A stretch of 64,000 nt of DNA, from the NCBI GenBank assembly GCA_023403845.1, contig JAEYDL010000033.1, positions 1-64,000 of the forward strand, written 5' to 3'. The translations under genes were made by a program, and so were the position numbers. The notes below the pieces were generated by a model. That model was not told the DNA's origin. It worked only from the letters and a program-made list of their open reading frames with translations, and did not search any database. The stretch is from Pseudomonadota bacterium. Lineage in GTDB: Bacteria > Desulfobacterota > Desulfovibrionia > Desulfovibrionales > Desulfovibrionaceae. Positions 60,193-64,000 of the stretch are shown one piece after another (position 1 is the first letter of the stretch; each line of letters opens with the position of its first letter).

Positions 60193-63100
60193 ATGTCTTC
60201 TCGCTCCAGAGCAAAACGGCAGGCCCGGCGGCGCAGAGAGCGGCTGTCGGGTGCAGGCTCCCGGCCAGCGGGAAGGTCGTCCGGCGGGCGGGAGACCGTA
60301 TTTCGTCCGCGTTCCGGCGGAAGCGACGCAGTTTCCCTGCCGCGGACGAGAGGCGTTGTTGTTTCCTTCGGGTGGGGGGAACGAAGGAGGCGGACAGGGC
60401 GCTTTTTGCTGTTCGGGGCGTTTGGTCTGCTGTCCGTGTGGGTCCTTCTGGTTTTGGTCTTGCCTCCCACTGTTCTGCGCGGTCTCCTGGAAGAACAGAT
60501 GTCCGAGACGTTCAACGCGCCGGTGACGCTGGATGCGGTCCGCGTCAATCCCTTCACGCTCCGGATTACGGTTTCCGGAGTCCGTATTCCCTACGCGCAA
60601 TCCGCGCAAACGACCCCGAGCATGATTTCCGGAAGCGCTTCCGGGACGGACTCGACTGCATCAGCAGTTCCTGGGGGAAACTCCATGCTCTCCGTCGAGC
60701 GTGTAGTCATCCGTCCCCGCTTCGGCGCTCTGACCCGGCCGTTGCCGATTCTGGCCTCGGTGGAGGCCTCGCGGCCCGTGCTCGATATCGCCTACCTCGG
60801 CGGAGGTCGCTTTTCCTTTTCCGAGCTGCTGCCTTCCGGAGACAATGAGGACGGTTTCGTCGCCTCGCTGTTCTCCATACGCGATCTGAAGGCCTCCGGA
60901 GGAACTGTAATTCTGCGCGACAGGCCTTTGGGACTGGTGCATGTCATCCGTAATATCGCCCTGGACGTGCCGCTGGCTTCGCCTGTCGGAACGATGCCCG
61001 AGCAGCTTCCTTCTCTGTCGGCGGAGGTGGGAGGAACCCAGTTTTCTCTGGTCGGCGTCAGACAGAAAGACTCGGGAGGCGCGTATTTTTCCATCCGGAC
61101 CACCCCTCTGCGCATGGAGTACTTCCGAAAATATCTTGCCGCCTTCACCCCGGTACGTCTGACCTCCGGGGAGGTAGCTCTGGATTTGATCCTCGGCATC
61201 TCCCAGCCGCGCCCTGGTGATGTGGAAATAGCTCTTTCCGGCAAAATCCACGCCGAAAACATGGAGGTGACGAGTCCGACCGGAGAGATCGTGGGCAGGC
61301 TGAAACGGGGTGAGGCCGAGCTGGAACGGTTTACACTGAGCGAACGCCTGCTCAGACTACGGCGCATGGAGCTGGACGGCCTGTATTTGCGCGCGAACCG
61401 GGACAGGACCGGAAAAATCGACTGGGAAGACTGGCTGACCAGCGCCGTTGCCGCCCGTTCCGTCTCCGGGGCGGCAAAAACGCTTGACGGCGGGTACGGA
61501 CGGATGGACGCCGTCTCCGAAACGGCAGCGACAGAGGATGACGATACGGCGTTCATGGTGGAGGGAGCGGACCTTATTTTGCGCAATTCCGACTTCGTCT
61601 GGCAGGATGAAAAGCTTGCCGCGACCCGTCAGATCGAGATCACCGGCGTGGATGGGCGTATCGCGGAATATTCCACCCGTCCCGGAGCGAGAACGGCCAT
61701 GCGTCTGTCCTTCGGCATCAGTTCGGAAGGCGTACTGGCGCTGGAGGGGGAGGGGACGATAAGTCCTCCTTCGCTGAATGCGGCGCTGACGGTTCGGGAT
61801 CTGCCGCTTTTTGTCGCGCGTCCTCTGCTTGGGAAAACTCTTTTGGCGGACGTTTCCGGGTATGCAGACCTTGAGGGCAAGGTCCGGCTGGGAACGGCGG
61901 CCGGAACTCCCGGCACTGGCGCAGCCGACTTCATGCCCGTCGTCGTGGAAGATGCCGGAGCGACGATTCGCGAGCTGACGTTCGCCGGAGGAACCTCCGG
62001 GGGAACGCCAGCCGTCAGGATCGGTTCCTGGGCTTGCGACGGTCTGCTGCTGGATACGGGAGGACGGATGCTGAGCGTTTCAAGCATGACTGTGTCCGAG
62101 CCTCGCGTCCGGATCGTCATGGATGCAGCTGGAACGGCTCTGGCCGTCCCGGGGCGCGCAATCCCGTCATCTGCCGGGAAAGACATCGTACAGGGACATG
62201 CCTTGCCCCGGGGATTCCTGAGTGATGCCCTTCCCGCCGCCGTTGCTGCCGTACTGGCGGACTGGAAACTGGACGTGGAAGCTTTTTCCCTGAAGGGCGG
62301 GCAAGTGGAGCGGGTTCTGGCGGGCGGCAAGGTCGAAACGCTGGTTTCAGGTCTCGCTCTGGAAACGGGGAGAATGACGCAGCGGCTCGACATGATGACG
62401 GAATTCCGTCTGCGCTGCGGCGTTCCGAAATCGCTTGAGCTGCATGGGCGCCTGCGTCCCGTGCCTTTGGAGGGGACGATGCGCATGAACGCCTCGGATT
62501 TCGGACTGGAGCCGTTGAATGTCTTTGGGCGGCGTATTTCCGATCTGAACGTGGGCGGACGGATGCAGGCGACGCTGGAACTGGGGCTGAAGGAACGGGA
62601 CGGTACACTGGATATGCGGGCCTCCGGAAGCCTGACGCTGCGGGACGTGACCTTGCGCAACGCCATCACAGGGAAGTTGTTCGGAGGGATACGGCGGCTC
62701 ACGGCGGAGGCATTCCGGTGGGAGTCGGAGGCGCGGGTTTTTGAGGCGGATTCTCTGCTGGTGGACAAGGCGCGGCTGGGGCTTGTCCTCTCTGCCGACA
62801 GCAGGCTGGATCTGCTGGACGCTCTCGTGAAGCGGAGAGGCGGAGTAGAGAGAAACGCGAAGACCTCTTCCGGCCTTGCGGACGGAACAGACGTGTTCGT
62901 GAAAAGAATCCGCGTACAGGACGGCGCCGTCGCGTTTCGAGATGCGCGCAGAAAGCCCGAACTGGTTTTGTTTCTGCGAGATGCCGAAGCCACGGTTTCC
63001 GGTCTGACGCGAAGGAAGAACGGAAGCGGCGCTTCGGCGGCGGTGCAGCTTTCCGGGCAGCTGGACGGCGCGCCCTTGTCTCTGACGGGACGGGCGGATC

Positions 63101-64000
63101 CGCTGGCGAAATCGCCGTCCGCCTCATTGACGCTGAATGTTCGGGGAGCCAGTCTGGAGAGATATTCCTCCTATTTTCTGGAATTTCTGGGGTATCCCGT
63201 GGAGCAGGGACTTCTTGATCTGGAGAGTCGGCTGGAACTGGCCGACGGTGCGTTCACCCTGAACAACGCCATTCGGGTGAAAAAGCTGGTGCTCGGCCCG
63301 AAGGATACCCGCCCAGGAGCGCCGGACTATCCGGTGAAGCTGGGGCTTGCCCTGCTGGAGGACATGCGCGGCAATCTGTCCCTCGACCTGCCGATCAGGG
63401 GACGGCTTGATGATCCTTCCTTCAAGGTGGAAGGTCTGGTCGGTCGGGCTCTTGGCGGACTGTTCGCCAGGGTGGTGACGTCCCCGTTCTCGCTGGTGGG
63501 GAGTTTCTTCAGTCTGTTCATGCCGGATGATCCCTCCCTGAGTCTGATAGTCTTCCGTCCCGGTCAGGCCGGGCTGTCCCGGGAAACCCGCGCCCGACTC
63601 GACGAGATCACGCGGTTGCTTGAGGCGCGCCCGAAGCTGAAACTGGAACTGACCGGGCAATACGAACCTTTCGGCGACGGAAACGGCCTGCGCCGCGAGC
63701 GGTTGCTGCAGCAGCTGCGGAACCTGCCGCCGGTCAAAAGAACCGCCGAGGTGCGTTTTTCTCCGGAAGAACATGAGAAGCGGCTGCGTACTCTGTACTC
63801 CCGTTCATTTAACGCAAGGGGAGACGAGGAGGCCGACGTCATGGAACGGCGGCTGCTTGCCCTGGAGACGGTGGGAGAACCCGAACTGGAGGCGCTGGCC
63901 CGGCTTCGCGCCGAGGCCGTGCGCCGCTACATCGTATCGAAAAATGCGGGGCTGGCTTCCCGGGTTACACTTGCCAAAGACGGAAACGCCGTGCGCAGCG
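60193..64000 (+). CDS. AsmA-like DUF748 family protein (3' end beyond the window)
   Basis: The frame opens with ATG at 60193 after a perfect AAGGAGGAG and stays open to the window end, 1269 codons with no stop. After a 70-residue basic, Arg-rich cytoplasmic tail comes one membrane helix (FLLFGAFGLLSVWVLLVLVLP), then a long periplasmic part with repeated beta segments of DUF748/AsmA type (e.g. FNAPVTLDAVRVNPFTLRI near the start, LEDMRGNLSLDLPIRGRLDDP late). AsmA-like proteins are bridge-like lipid-transport or envelope-maintenance factors. Near the window end, SLIVFRPGQAGLSRETRARLDEI leads into the usual C-terminal domain. The true length is unknown. Confidence 0.9.
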   Translation, partial: MSSRSRAKRQARRRRERLSGAGSRPAGRSSGGRETVFRPRSGGSDAVSLPRTRGVVVSFGWGERRRRTGRFLLFGAFGLLSVWVLLVLVLPPTVLRGLLEEQMSETFNAPVTLDAVRVNPFTLRITVSGVRIPYAQSAQTTPSMISGSASGTDSTASAVPGGNSMLSVERVVIRPRFGALTRPLPILASVEASRPVLDIAYLGGGRFSFSELLPSGDNEDGFVASLFSIRDLKASGGTVILRDRPLGLVHVIRNIALDVPLASPVGTMPEQLPSLSAEVGGTQFSLVGVRQKDSGGAYFSIRTTPLRMEYFRKYLAAFTPVRLTSGEVALDLILGISQPRPGDVEIALSGKIHAENMEVTSPTGEIVGRLKRGEAELERFTLSERLLRLRRMELDGLYLRANRDRTGKIDWEDWLTSAVAARSVSGAAKTLDGGYGRMDAVSETAATEDDDTAFMVEGADLILRNSDFVWQDEKLAATRQIEITGVDGRIAEYSTRPGARTAMRLSFGISSEGVLALEGEGTISPPSLNAALTVRDLPLFVARPLLGKTLLADVSGYADLEGKVRLGTAAGTPGTGAADFMPVVVEDAGATIRELTFAGGTSGGTPAVRIGSWACDGLLLDTGGRMLSVSSMTVSEPRVRIVMDAAGTALAVPGRAIPSSAGKDIVQGHALPRGFLSDALPAAVAAVLADWKLDVEAFSLKGGQVERVLAGGKVETLVSGLALETGRMTQRLDMMTEFRLRCGVPKSLELHGRLRPVPLEGTMRMNASDFGLEPLNVFGRRISDLNVGGRMQATLELGLKERDGTLDMRASGSLTLRDVTLRNAITGKLFGGIRRLTAEAFRWESEARVFEADSLLVDKARLGLVLSADSRLDLLDALVKRRGGVERNAKTSSGLADGTDVFVKRIRVQDGAVAFRDARRKPELVLFLRDAEATVSGLTRRKNGSGASAAVQLSGQLDGAPLSLTGRADPLAKSPSASLTLNVRGASLERYSSYFLEFLGYPVEQGLLDLESRLELADGAFTLNNAIRVKKLVLGPKDTRPGAPDYPVKLGLALLEDMRGNLSLDLPIRGRLDDPSFKVEGLVGRALGGLFARVVTSPFSLVGSFFSLFMPDDPSLSLIVFRPGQAGLSRETRARLDEITRLLEARPKLKLELTGQYEPFGDGNGLRRERLLQQLRNLPPVKRTAEVRFSPEEHEKRLRTLYSRSFNARGDEEADVMERRLLALETVGEPELEALARLRAEAVRRYIVSKNAGLASRVTLAKDGNAVRS

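Overview
The window looks like chromosomal DNA of a Desulfovibrionaceae bacterium, most likely Bilophila wadsworthia or a close relative. The main reason is the dissimilatory sulfite reductase locus on the minus strand (dsrA 19692-18376, dsrB 18357-16906, cobB/dsrN 15828-14197), in which DsrD is fused to the C-terminus of DsrB. That fusion has been reported for Bilophila. The high-GC coding bias, with many long antisense shadow frames, fits the same group. No rRNA, tRNA, CRISPR array, prophage or insertion sequence was found.

Layout. 572-11507 is a plus-strand catabolic/uptake cluster: an ATC-hydrolase-family protein, a complete peptide-type ABC transporter (Tat-exported binding protein, two permeases, and two ATPases fused into one chain), an M20 peptidase, an MmgE/PrpD protein and an AbgB-like M20 amidohydrolase. 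11611-14041 holds an RRM RNA-binding protein, a flavodoxin-ferredoxin (EFR1-type) protein and thiol peroxidase. 14197-19692 is the dsr locus, with two small paralogous membrane proteins between dsrB-D and cobB. 20662-23549 pairs a PAS-GGDEF protein with a degenerate chorismate mutase/EPSP-synthase-like fusion. 23860-33077 carries an aldo/keto reductase, an AEC transporter, a cell-wall amidase, a 1476-residue 2-hydroxyacyl-CoA dehydratase activase-type protein and a small exported protein. 33234-42231 carries uvrC, an acidic coiled-coil protein, a small ABM monooxygenase, trmFO, a pseudouridine synthase and a DUF47-PiT phosphate transport pair.

42535-48576 is a TRAP transporter (order M-P-Q) with a GMC oxidoreductase and an SDR. 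Its leader contains a good promoter and a short reading frame ending in a (TC)17 tract, so it is a phase-variation candidate. 48795-64000 is mostly housekeeping: lepB-purE-purD, a phenylacetate-CoA-ligase-family protein, aspA with a ThiS-like small protein, ilvE, dnaX-ybaB-recR, a BI-1 family membrane protein, and a large AsmA/DUF748 protein that runs off the window end.

Working picture: an anaerobe that respires sulfite (Dsr) and feeds on amino acids, peptides and small organic acids or alcohols through ABC and TRAP uptake. The points most worth following are the microsatellite leader before the TRAP operon, the two small membrane proteins inside the dsr locus, the ATC-hydrolase/peptide-transport cluster as a possible cysteine or sulfite source, and the chorismate mutase/EPSPS-like fusion that seems to lack catalytic motifs. 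All functional assignments come from reading the sequence; no database search was run.
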